In this document: positions 10,501 through 20,578 of the stretch, one piece after another
How positions within the stretch are numbered: the first letter of the stretch is position 1
Layout: every line of letters starts with the position of its first letter
Source: Didymodactylos carnosus
Lineage: Eukaryota; Rotifera; Eurotatoria; Philodinida; Philodinidae
Length of the DNA stretch: 26,410 nucleotides
Assembly: GCA_905250885.1 (NCBI GenBank)
Contig: CAJNOQ010002085.1
Location: 1-26,410, forward strand
Reading direction: 5' to 3'
Translations under genes and position numbers: made by a program
Notes under the pieces: model-generated
The model's database searches: none
Seen by the model: only the letters and a program-made list of their open reading frames with translations
Told to the model about the DNA's origin: nothing

Positions 10501-13500
10501 AACTATTTTTTGGTATGGAAAGTGGTTGAGATTGATGATTTGTCGTGTTTCTTCCACATTCTTCCATGTTCAAGAGGCCTTTTGTAGAGAATTAAATAGC
10601 ACACCGTTTAAAAAATATCTAAGATTTGATTATATTTCTACACTAAGATACATACAAATCAAAAAATGTCGCAAAATGTTTGTTATATCTGATATTTGTA
10701 TGGCAACTTTCGTAATACCAATCTAGTTTTCTAAAAGATCTTTATAAAACTTGAAAATCCAGTTACAATATGAAAATATTTCATTTTCCAACCTTTGCTG
10801 TTTCGCAGAATCATCAGACAACTTATTTCGTGAATTAGTGACATAGTCCTTTAACTATATCACTAGTCATTCAAGCATTTTTACGTTTGTCGATCATATA
10901 TAACGGACAAAATTAACTACATCCTGAAGCTTTCAACTCTTTCTGATGTTTGTCGAGTGAGTTGTGGTGGGAACAGCCTAAAAAACTCAATTTCCGTAAA
11001 ACACGCTTTTCATTAGTTATGTCATTTTTTTCTTTGAAAACAAACGGTGTCACTCGATTCGACGTAGTCGATTATGTATGTTTCATACGATATCGAGAAT
11101 AGCCTAAGTCACCAAGTACCAGAGGCCTCAAGGAAATTCGATACCACACCGAAATAGTTTTTGAAGTTTACACATCTATTCGACAAACGAAAGGAGTAAA
11201 GTACGAGGGATATACAACATCGAAGGTCATAATTGTCATATTTCGGACAAACAGAAAACCAAGTTGAAACGAGAATGAACAGTATAGAGAACAAGAAAGA
11301 TGTAAGTAGTCAGTCATGGTATTACTTAAAATTATCAAATGAAATTCAATGGAGCCAACGTTGCGGCATTCGATAAAAATTGAACATTAAAGAAGCCCTG
11401 CTAACGATGTAATTCATATACTTGACATCTAGAGAGAGCTCATTTGTAATGATGATGTTTTACAGAGTGAGGAGAGAGACAAGGTTAGAAGATTGAAATG
11501 GACGATAAGAGATACTGGTAGAGAATGTAGCGTATAACTCATCAGTAATGTATGTTTTCTATTCATGTTAACGAAATAAGTTGTGTGAGATCAATCGATA
11601 GAGTGAAAACTGTAAAATATAAATGTTTTGGTCATATTCTACTTGATTTCTAAAATTTTCTTTAAAATTACAAAGAATTTCAGTATATTATATTGTATTT
11701 TTAGTTGTTGATAAAATTGGTGATAATTCTATTCGTTTTATACTTGAAGAATTATTTCGTGGTATGTATACAAAGGATGGATATTCTTTTTTAATGATAA
11801 TTGTAACGTACAATATCTCCATCATTTTTTGTTTATTATAGAAACACTTGTGTCAGGATTATCAGATCATTTAGCATCTGAAAATGATATGAAAAGTCGT
11901 TTTAAACGAAAAAAGAGAGAAATTGAAAATAAATATGAGCAAATATTATTAAAGTTACAAAAAGAAAATTTATCAACCGAAAGTAAGTGGTTAGCGCAAC
12001 AAAAGATAGTGTACAATAATTTCGGATAAGAAATACGAAGATTATCTATCTAAATAATAAATAAAGCGATTAGATTACAAAGAATAAGTTAAAAAATTGT
12101 TAAGACTATAAAGTTTTTTGCTAAATGATCTTTTCATCACACTAGTACAATACGATTTTAGACTATCAACTTCAACGTGAAGAACACATGAATTTATTTC
12201 GTCAACAAATTCAATTATTAGAAGATGATCAACGACAAGTTCAAATATTATTTATTCAAGCATACAAAGAGTGAGTATAATTAGATTTAATTTAAATTTT
12301 TTTATTGTATTGTTATGTTTTTGTTTTCTCCATCTTTTTATAGACATTTGAAAACACATGTATCAAATTTTTCTGCTATTGGCACATTAGTGAAAGTGAC
12401 ATTATTAAAAAATAATCAATTGTATATGGGTAAAGATAATCAATATTTAACGAAACAACTACGACTAGAAGACAAGTACAACTGATAATAAATAATACAA
12501 ATCATCGTGTACTATTTATTCATTGTTTTGTTCTTTTATTAGACTGGAAGAATTATTACCGTGTATTGAAGAATTAGTACAGTTACAACAAGATAAAGTT
12601 AATAAATATGGTGATATAATATTATTCACTTGTATTAGGTAGATATAAACACATTAATTTTTATCAAATCACTTTAAGATAAAATAAGATTTGATTTTTA
12701 AAGAAAAGAAAACAATTATTAATAGTAGACATGGATTGTAACATTAATAATCAAAATATCTGTCTACTGTTTTAGTCCACTTGAAAATCAATCATCACAA
12801 TCGGTTCTTCAAAAATTAACGGCAGATGATCCACTGATTGATGATCATTTAACTGTATCAAAAAATTGTCGAGCAATTTTAGAACATAAGATTGTATGTT
12901 TTACTATTTATTATGCATCGTGTAATTACTATATAAATATCTTTTCTTTAGTTACCTGGTACACTTATCATCGTTCATGGTGATATTTTATTGGAAAGTG
13001 AAGTACCTAAACAATGTATTATTGAAACATTTTTAAATTATCCAAATCGTGAACATATAGTGGATTATTTTGAATGTACACAATGTTTAAGAAATGGACA
13101 AAGTCTTAGATGTTAGACACATAGTCTCTAACTACATTGTATCTTATTAAACATCTTTTTTTTGTCTTACTAGGGATATGTCGATCATGCGCAGAAGTGT
13201 GTCATAAAAGTAATTTTAAAGAAAAATATTGTAAAATTTGCAAACAAAGAGTCTGTTTCTATCTATGTTTAGATCATATTATTAAACCATTGATATTTGA
13301 AAATAATGCGAAGAAGTAAGTTTATGTTTTTTAGTTAATAACAAACAACTAAATTATAGGAATGTTACATCAGTCAAATTAGATCGTTGACAATGAGAAG
13401 ACATCTAGTATTTGACATGTTCATATAGAAATGAGAGAACAAAATTTGATTGTTGTCTATTTTATTTTCAGACCAATATGCTATTGTAAAAAGAAACGTT

Positions 13501-13526
13501 GTCAGATCCTGCAAGGTGGTAGTTAG
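7584..13526 (+). CDS. RING-finger protein with central coiled coil and cysteine-rich (UBR-box-like) tail; probable E3 ubiquitin ligase
   Basis: Thirteen exons: 7584-7619, 7671-7785, 7859-7954, 8509-8571, 11705-11761, 11842-11982, 12162-12270, 12344-12475, 12543-12638, 12776-12893, 12952-13111, 13174-13315, 13472-13526. All introns are GT-AG and the frame is kept throughout, giving 439 residues. A C3HC4 RING lies at residues 22-62 (C22, C25, C40, H42, C45, C48, C59, C62), so ubiquitin ligase activity is likely. Residues about 123-215 are charged and Gln/Glu/Lys-rich, probably coiled coil. The tail (about 360-432) has CTQC, WICRSCAEVCH, CKIC, a further Cys pair and CYCKKKRC, similar in spacing to UBR-type zinc fingers such as that of FBXO11; this is inference. 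The exon 3 acceptor has a weak pyrimidine tract. Intron 4 is 3,133 bases and full of repeats. I cannot name the orthologue. Confidence 0.8.
8944..9515. repeat. Long foldback (arms of about 260 and 275 bases) in intron 4 of the RING gene
   Basis: The left arm 8944-9203 and the right arm about 9241-9515 are reverse complements at roughly 85 percent, with a loop of about 37 bases. Examples: TTCAAATACTTTGTATATAG with its complement near 9470, and CTTTGCAAAGTTATAGAATT with its complement near 9260. The arms have short indels and many substitutions, so the repeat is not recent. A 125-codon open frame at 9208-9585 lies mainly in the right arm and is not supported as a gene. In pre-mRNA this would form a very stable hairpin. 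Confidence 0.75.
9682..10674. repeat. Second inverted repeat in the same intron (arms of about 160-170 bases)
   Basis: The left arm 9682-9843 (including TTGCGACATTTTTTG, AACGGTGTGCCATG, CTCTTGAACATGGAAGAATG) is the complement of about 10505-10674, with roughly 80 percent identity. The 660-base interior has no recognised gene. Small open frames reading through the arms on both strands (about 9752-9997 plus, 10364-10573 minus) share the peptide NMEECGRNT or its mirror only because of the inversion. Probably a non-autonomous element. Confidence 0.7.
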
Positions 13527-13669
13527 TATACCATCCAAATGAGCGATAATTAAATATATTTGTCCTTTTTTGTTCGACTAAAACAGTGAAATTTTTACAA
13601 TGTTTTTGCCGTTTAGTCTTTTTCAAATGATCTTTCTTCATACATTTCATTTCTTCTTTCTATTTGTGA

Positions 13670-13675
13670 AATAAA
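13670..13675 (+). terminator. Probable polyadenylation signal of the RING gene
   Basis: AATAAA lies 144 bases after the stop codon at 13524-13526 and is the first good signal downstream. Confidence 0.4.
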
Positions 13676-13679
13676 CACT

Positions 13680-16600
13680 GTGTTTTTTCTTATTTTATAT
13701 AAACAAGAACGGTCTCATCCATTTTAGTATAATATTCCATAACAAAACATCATCCCATTTCCGCTTTCATGACTATGAGTATCTCAAGCAATTAGACTCG
13801 CTTGTCTCAAAATTTGATTTTTATATGATACGATATAATCATTAAACAAAGGCTGGTTATTTTTTAGTACTAGTCCACGACAAGGACAAATAAAATATTT
13901 TGCTTTGTAGTTATAATTAGAAGAAAAAGTCCATTTATATTTATAGTAGTTAGACTATTGAGAATGAGTCACAACTGATAGATAATCAAAAGTAAAATTA
14001 AAAACTATCTCTGATTTATTCATGATCATCATCTAGCACTTGTTTCTTTGAATGTATGCCGTTTTTTCTGATGATTTTCATATTCAGTATCAGCTTTTAT
14101 ATTAATTATATATTACCTTTGAATATGATTATGCAAAAAATGCATGTTCTGGACTTCGAACACCGTCAGTGTGAATGGCGAAATAACGAACATTTTGTCC
14201 AGCAGCAAAAAAACGTTTTTGAACACCCCTCTTCTGCCTTTTATATGCACATTTGTAATAAATGGTTTCTTCGAAGCGATAAAAGTCTGCTGTATTGGTG
14301 ATTGGCTATGTTTACAGTTGTGAGTTAAGGTTTTGCATTAGTTTTCCGCTTATTTGTTCCTATGTCGCTTTAATTTAATCTTTTGTCATTCCTTCTGCAG
14401 TTTGGTCGGCTCTTCTGATCTTTTTGAGCTTTATTCATCGAACCTTACAAGTTTTCCAAAATTTTCAGTATAAATCAGTCTCTGGTAATCAGAGTGGTGC
14501 TCAAAGAGAAGGTTTGGAAGTATGTCACCGGATATTTATTACAAAAACGTCTTTTTCCTGTCACAAATGCAGTTGATTTATAGCTTAATCGATTGGTTGA
14601 CCGTGACAACAACCACCTTGTATCGAGCGTATTTCACATCTCAAACTGTCCAGCAAGGACTAACTGCGCGCTAATTAAGTTGAACGGTTGAATAATTTGC
14701 CTGATAACCTTGCTCTTATCAAATGGATTCCATCTTTGGATCTAGTTTAACCGATTGCCTAACTGGACGGTTAATCTACAGCTCCAACAAAAAATAACAT
14801 CATCATTTTATAGTAGGATACATTTGCACAGTGGAAAGCAGTGGATACCCTCATGGTGATCGATCAGCCACGTGCTTTTTACAGTTGGCTCTCGAACACA
14901 GTGCTATTTTTCTCACTGAAAAATATTTTTAGGAAACATTACATTACATGTTTCTCCTTAAGCTAGTAAAAATTCAATAACTCGCGAAAGGAAAGAGTTA
15001 AAAGCCTGAAACTTTCTGGATTATTGACAGACGATCAGTACCACCATAGCCAACAATTTCAAACCTTAGTTCCCTATTGTTGCAAGGTTATGAATTTTTT
15101 TATCTTTGTATGATGTACGGTGCTAGCAAAGAAAACAATTCCATAACTTTTGAAAGAAGCAATATAGACAGAAATTCGTTTAAGCTTTTCATTGGGACAC
15201 TATCTTCTATCTATCGGCAAAAGATCATTAAAATCGGAGGTTATTGTCTGAAGGTGTTCCCTCATCAGATTTAGAAAACCATCAAATGGCATTTTATTGA
15301 CCGTTTTATGATCGTTACATAAAAAGACAAAAAACGGACATCTAACGTTTACCGTTTTGTTTTGCTGACCTTACTACTATATATCTCACGTTGTTTTCTC
15401 ATAGAAAACGTAGAGTTTTGTTCTACCTCGACTATACAAGTCATCGAAATTTGTGTTTGAGGAAGTAGCTACTGGTATGGTGTCAGTGATGGCATCAATC
15501 ATACCTCGGGAACTGAAAATCTTCAAAAATTTGAAAACTCATTTATTTCATGATAGTGGTCAGAAAGGAATTAGTCATGATCAACAGTCGGAACCTTGAC
15601 CATAAACAGCCAATAATTACGCAAAAATGTCCATTAAACGGTCACTAGTAAATACTTGTTTTCAGGCTGTTTCTTGGCCGTTGAAAAGATGCTGCTTTCA
15701 GAGATGAATATGCTTCCAGTTATAATGTCGAAAAGTGGTTAAAAAATGGTGTTAACTAGCTAAAAGATGTCATTTAAGACATATTTTGTGTGCTGTTTAA
15801 TAGATAATAAAGTACACCGTTTTCCACGTCCTGGGTGGTACTATGTGCTCTGTTTAGTACTAAGTTGAACTAACTGGGTAAAAAGGCACATTTAATTAGA
15901 TCCATCATGTAAATAAATCGCTCGGTTATATAGTCGATCGAGCTAGATTTTATGAGCAAAGTTCCTGATTCGTTTCTGTAAGAATGAAAACATTCGCATT
16001 TGACAGACAATTTATACTGAAAACAAAAGTTTTTGACAGACACTCTTTAGTGAATAAAGGCAAAATCTGAACAGACAGAATGGACATTTTTTTACACTAC
16101 ACTAAGCATCCTCTAATAGAAAACATCAGTCACGAGTAGGTTATGATATAATAGCTTATCAATAATATGGAATAATTAGAACGTAATAGTAATAAGGTTA
16201 TAAAAACAATTTCTCGTAAATATTAATGGCTTACATTGTTGTTGTTGTTTTCTTATATCATAGAAGTTTTTTTAATTTAATCAATAAAATGATCGAAGTA
16301 CGTGGCAATGTGAGAAACATACAACTAGAAGCAGCAGAAGGGTGAACTATCATTCAAAACATGTTAATTTTGACAGAAGAGTTTGCCGCATTCTTTTTGA
16401 TGTAATTACATCTGTCCGAATTGTTACGTTTATTTCCATAATTTATTTTCACTATGGTAATGTGAAATAAAGTATATGATGAGGCTTATGTTTTATATTT
16501 GGAATGAGACATAAAAAACAATACATTTCCACAGCAATTCATATACGTGTAGTAATAATGACAATAATGTTTGAATATTGCCTAAAACAAAGCTTATTGA

Positions 16601-17346
16601 CATATTAACAATAAAAAAAATGACGAGATCGAGAAAAACAAGAGTAGATCAAATAATATAAAAAGCCAACAACATTAGCAAAAACAAATAAAAAAAAAAT
16701 TCACTGTTACATGTTTACACTAAAAAAGGGATGACTGTGACGTTTAGCTTGTATATTAATTGCTGTTAGAAATTCTAACGACAGTTACAATGAGATATTA
16801 CGGAATGTTAAAAGAGCAGTGTAATTATACAAAGAATTGATCATACTACTGTTTTCATGAACAAAAAAAGATACGATGAACGAGAAAAAGCATCGTTCGA
16901 TACAAAGTAATGATGCTAAAATTTTCTGAATAACTGAACATAATATTGATGTAAGGAACAACTATAATATTCATTTATCCGACAAAGAGCAAAAGTAATT
17001 TTACCTATAGTAATAAAAAAAAGAAGAATATACCGAATAGATACAGTAGAGTCTATGTCAGCTTTGAAGATTAAAAAAAAAGACTTTCACGGAAGCCGAT
17101 AGACTTGTATTCAGATCTTTTACTTATTCATGTACAAGGAATAAGAAAATAAGATTATATAAAGAAATTCAATAAATAAAGTACAGCATCTACACTCACA
17201 AACAAGATAAGATGGTATTGTAAAATAAAGAAAACCATTGACAAATAAAATAATCTTGATACATAGAGAAAAAATAAATACGTTGAACGAAAATTTATAT
17301 TGCAGATTCATAAGGAAGAGAAAGATCTTGTTCTTGTTCTTGTTTT
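13680..17346. other. 3.7-kb stretch without a recognised gene
   Basis: Open frames here are short (for example 14056-14301 and 15077-15274, 81 and 65 codons), have no known domain and lack splice-consistent neighbours. The sequence is AT-rich, increasingly so after 16100, where both strands carry many AATAAA-like strings. Convergent 3' ends from the RING gene (left) and ICA1 (right) fall into it, so parts are UTR. I saw no clear terminal inverted repeats or RNA genes. Confidence 0.45.
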
Positions 17347-19156
17347 TCAACAGCTTCGTTCAGCCTCAACTGTTCCTTTTCCTCCAACCGCATCTGGATT
17401 CTGTAATGGATCTAAATCAGCAAATAAATTAAACCAATTAGATTTATCATGTTTTGTAGTTTGTTTCAGTGGTTTAGCGGGTTGTTCTGATGGTGCCTTA
17501 TTGTTCGCATTTGACTTGTTAAGTAATAATTGTTGGTGTACGCCGAGTTGTAACGAGTTTTCGAGTTTATTTGATAATAATAAATCATTCAATATATGCG
17601 ATGGTAAAAAATTTGATGAATCATCATTCAATAGACTCGCTGCATTAGCTGAAAAAAGAGCAAAAAAAGAATCGATCGACCCTCTATTCTAATTTGATTC
17701 GAACTTACTGGTAAAAGGTGCGGATGATGATGGATATTGCATTGTCGATTCACTACCAAATGCTGCATTCCAGTTAGAATCAAAATCATCTGTTGCTCCC
17801 GCTCCACCAGTCGCATTGTTACCGTTAAACTCTGTGCTTGATAAAAATTCACTAAATAATTTATCATTATCAATATGAATTAATTCATTTATGTTATCGT
17901 TGCTATCAGATCCTGGTAGATTGTGTTGATCAGGCATTTTCGGAGCAGGTGGTTCAAGTGTTGTTAGCTTTTCTAATTCTAATAGTTGATCATCGAATTT
18001 GGCATCCGATTCATTTAAAATATCGATCAGAGGTGATACATCATCGTTCTCAGTGTGTGTCGTTGGAGAAGTAACTAAAAGATCAGTGGTAATAGCCAGT
18101 TAAATAGACAGTATGCGTTAATTTCTAAAGATCTTATCTACCTAATTGTTGTCCTTGTTGTTCAGAATCTGCTATGATGTCAATCAACGATGACTCTTGA
18201 AGAATGTTTTTATCACTCTCTTTCGTCTTTTTCTCTACTTTTTTCTCTTCAATAGTATTACTTGAATTCATTTCAGACAATAATCTGTTGGGTTCTTGTA
18301 AATCTTTGATCACTGTAAATTCATAATATTGATAACCTTTAAATGATTCAGCAATTGCTGACATTGTCTTGGAAGTTTTTTCCCAAAATACCAGCAATGT
18401 TCTTTGATACGGGGCTAGTACATGTGAATACATGTTACACCGTGAAGCAGTTAGTAAATCAATTTTTTGTATCACATCACCCTTCAATTTATCATAATGA
18501 TGCTTTGTTTGTTTTACTTGTGATTGAACACGACGAAATTTTTCTAAAAAACAGGAAAAGAATGATGACACATGATAAAAAAAGAATTTATTACACTTGC
18601 CCAATTGTTTATCAGGATCCAATTGTTGTGAAGCATCTTTTAACCATAATAAATTGCCTCGATAATTTGTTCTTGCCCTTTCCATTTTATTCACTGTTGT
18701 ACATGTATCTGTAACGGCACGATTTTCAAATGTTTCAATTTCATTTGTTAAACGTAAAAGTGGCTGTCTTAATGCTAAACGTTGTTGTGCCGTATAGGCC
18801 AGAACTTTCGATACACTTGACATCATTTTTCCAGCACGTGTTTTATCCATTTGTGCATAATCTTTGAGAAACCGTGCACAATCTGTCTCTTCATGAGATA
18901 ACTGAGTGACATTGAATTGATACCGTTCCATAATACGTAACAAATCACGGCATGAACGTTTAACAGTGAATAATAGTTCTAGTTTTGCGTCAACATCAGA
19001 ATCGGATGCAATAATACATTCATCTTCTTCACGACCAAGTTTTTTAATAACGATTTGTTTTGCTTTCCAGTATCTCTGACGTAATTTACCCAATGTAGAT
19101 TTATCTTGGTGCTCAGCAAATTTATCGAACGGAACACTATTACCGCTACTATACAT
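17347..19156 (-). CDS. ICA1: Islet cell autoantigen 1 (ICA69)-like protein: AH/BAR domain plus ICA69 C-terminal domain
   Basis: Four minus-strand exons: 19156-18601, 18543-18142, 18074-17709, 17648-17347; 541 residues against about 480 in human ICA1. The N-terminal half is the arfaptin-homology (BAR) domain: residues about 25-265 include YWKAKQIVIKKLG, RTNYRGNLLWLKDASQQLDP, KFRRVQSQVKQ, ASRCNMYSHVLAPYQ and FWEKTSKTMSAIAESFKGYQ, all close to vertebrate ICA1. The C-terminal ICA69 domain is present: FDSNWNAAFG, FLPSHILNDLLL (455-466) and WFNLFADLDPLQNPDAV (513-529). ICA1 proteins bind Rab2 and PICK1 and work at the Golgi and on immature dense-core vesicles. Intron 1 (18544-18600) uses GC-AG; introns 2 and 3 are GT-AG, 67 and 60 bases. 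The linker is Asn/Ser/Asp-rich. An acceptor-like TTTTTTAG ends at 19165, nine bases before the ATG. Identity is secure. Confidence 0.95.
18544..18600 (-). other. GC-AG intron of ICA1
   Basis: On the minus strand the exon ends TTGG and the intron starts GCAAGT and ends TTTTTTAG. Only this GC donor restores the family sequence QLEKFRRVQ (human QMEKFRKVQ); the nearby GT donors shift the frame or create a stop. The intron is 57 bases, divisible by three, with no in-frame stop, so retention would insert 19 residues. Confidence 0.75.
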
Positions 19157-19164
19157 TTTTCAAT

Positions 19165-19166
19165 CT
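19165..19166 (-). promoter_or_regulatory. Splice-acceptor-like AG just upstream of the ICA1 start
   Basis: Minus strand CATTTTTTAG precedes ATTGAAAAATG. It could end a 5'UTR intron or serve as a trans-splice acceptor. Confidence 0.35.
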
Positions 19167-19377
19167 AAAAAATGAGTAAATATCCTTTTAATCAAAAGAC
19201 CATCACTTTATACACTTCATTCATTTGCACAGCAACACAAGTAAAGAAGCCGAACGATGTAAATCAATTGCTCACTGTTTAAACAAGTAAAGTATCAATA
19301 ACTTGATAAAGAGCATGGCGAGAATAACACATCTGCAGTGAATATTATATATGAACTATATACATATAATATAATAC

Positions 19378-19472
19378 TTAATGAGGTTGTTTCCCGGTAG
19401 CCGTCAGGAGCCACTTTCTACATGAAAAGACGTAGAAAGTGACTCCTGACGGCTAGCAGGAAACAACCTTAA
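19378..19472. mobile_element. Tiny near-perfect hairpin MITE flanked by TTAA
   Basis: The arm GAGGTTGTTTCC..GTAGCCGTCAGGAG..CACTTTCTAC (19383-19421) is mirrored at 19431-19468 with three or four mismatches around a loop of about 9 bases. TTAA stands at 19378-19381 and 19469-19472, directly bordering the 87-base palindrome, as expected for a TTAA-targeting (piggyBac-like) miniature element. Its GC content is above that of its surroundings. It lies in the shared upstream region of ICA1 and SEC13. Confidence 0.65.
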
Positions 19473-20578
19473 TATGACAAGAAACGAAATTAGAACAAGT
19501 ATATTGGAAGGATTGGACATTATTCAATACCAATCAATGTTTAATACGAGATCCCGTTAACAAACTAGGCTTAAGTAAATGTAAATATTACAGCGTTCAG
19601 CTTCTTAACAGTAGTCATTGCTAATATAATTAATGTACGAATTCATCATAAAAGATCTTACTATATTTATGGACGAAGCGGGCGTATCGAACGTGTATAA
19701 AACATTCGAAATGCGTACGTTCTCCGTTTGAGTCGGCTTGGGATTCCAGAAAATAACAGAACATGATTTATTGTGCGCTAAGTATCCTCTTTGTACTTAC
19801 GTATATGAATGGACGTCTCTTTTGTCCGTTTCTGACTGACTCATAGCGTCATCTTTCAGAATTCCATCTGATTGATGAGTGTGTTCTCCGAAGACCACGT
19901 CATAATCGTTGAAGAACTCTTGTTATACTGTGACTATATGCTATGAGATTTGCTAAAAAGCAAGCAGCGTAACGTATATTCTCTCTAGTTTCTATTTTGC
20001 GATCAATAGTTTCATAATAAACTGAGCTTATCTAACGTCTGCTTTAAGTTTTAAGTTGATTAAGTGGAACGAAAAACAAGCGATAGAAGAAACTTTTCCT
20101 TCTTTCTATCAATACCGTTTTTCTCATTCAAGTGTTTCTTCCTTTTGTTTCTCAGTTATTAATGATTGCTCAGTTTTGGCAAAACTAGCATTCGAATCTA
20201 CAATAACTTTAGACGAGCGATCTCCAGTTATTTATGATAACCATAGAACGTACTAGCGAAAAATAAATGTCCATTAGGTTGAGCTATGGGACATGCATTA
20301 CTAAACGGAAGAGTTCATTTTGCATCTAACAAAGAACTGTTAAGAATTACCACCAGAAGACAAACCTTTTTTATTCTTAAGATTCCCAAACTTTTTTGTG
20401 AGTATTTATTACTTTTGTTACTTAACTGGAGTAAGTTGGTCATGTCTGCAAAATAATTTATGTAGATTTCGTAAAGCTATTTAGTGGCAAGTATGGACTA
20501 TAATATTTTCTGATAAAAATGCAAGATAACTCTAACAATTTCTAGATAAAATATTTTTTATAATATTGAAATATCAAA
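19473..20578. other. Divergent intergenic region between ICA1 and SEC13
   Basis: About 1.1 kb with no supported gene; a 66-codon frame at 20056-20256 lacks any domain. It should contain the promoters of both divergent genes. A TATAAAA-like string occurs near 19698, too far from either start to assign. An acceptor-like TTTCTAG ends at 20545, 34 bases before the SEC13 ATG. Confidence 0.4.

Noticed and set aside
14056-14301. 81-codon open frame in the gap between genes
   Set aside because: No recognisable domain, no poly(A) or splice support, and length within chance for this DNA.
17300-17692. 130-codon plus-strand open frame
   Set aside because: It is antisense to the last ICA1 exon, whose minus-strand protein matches the ICA69 C-terminal domain.
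18544-18600. Reading ICA1 exon 1 and exon 2 as one uninterrupted exon
   Set aside because: The 19 extra Phe-rich residues interrupt a conserved BAR-domain segment, and the stretch has intron ends GCAAGT..TTTTTTAG. Kept only as a possible retention isoform.
18343-18714. 123-codon plus-strand open frame
   Set aside because: It is antisense to ICA1 exons 1-2 and has no domain of its own.
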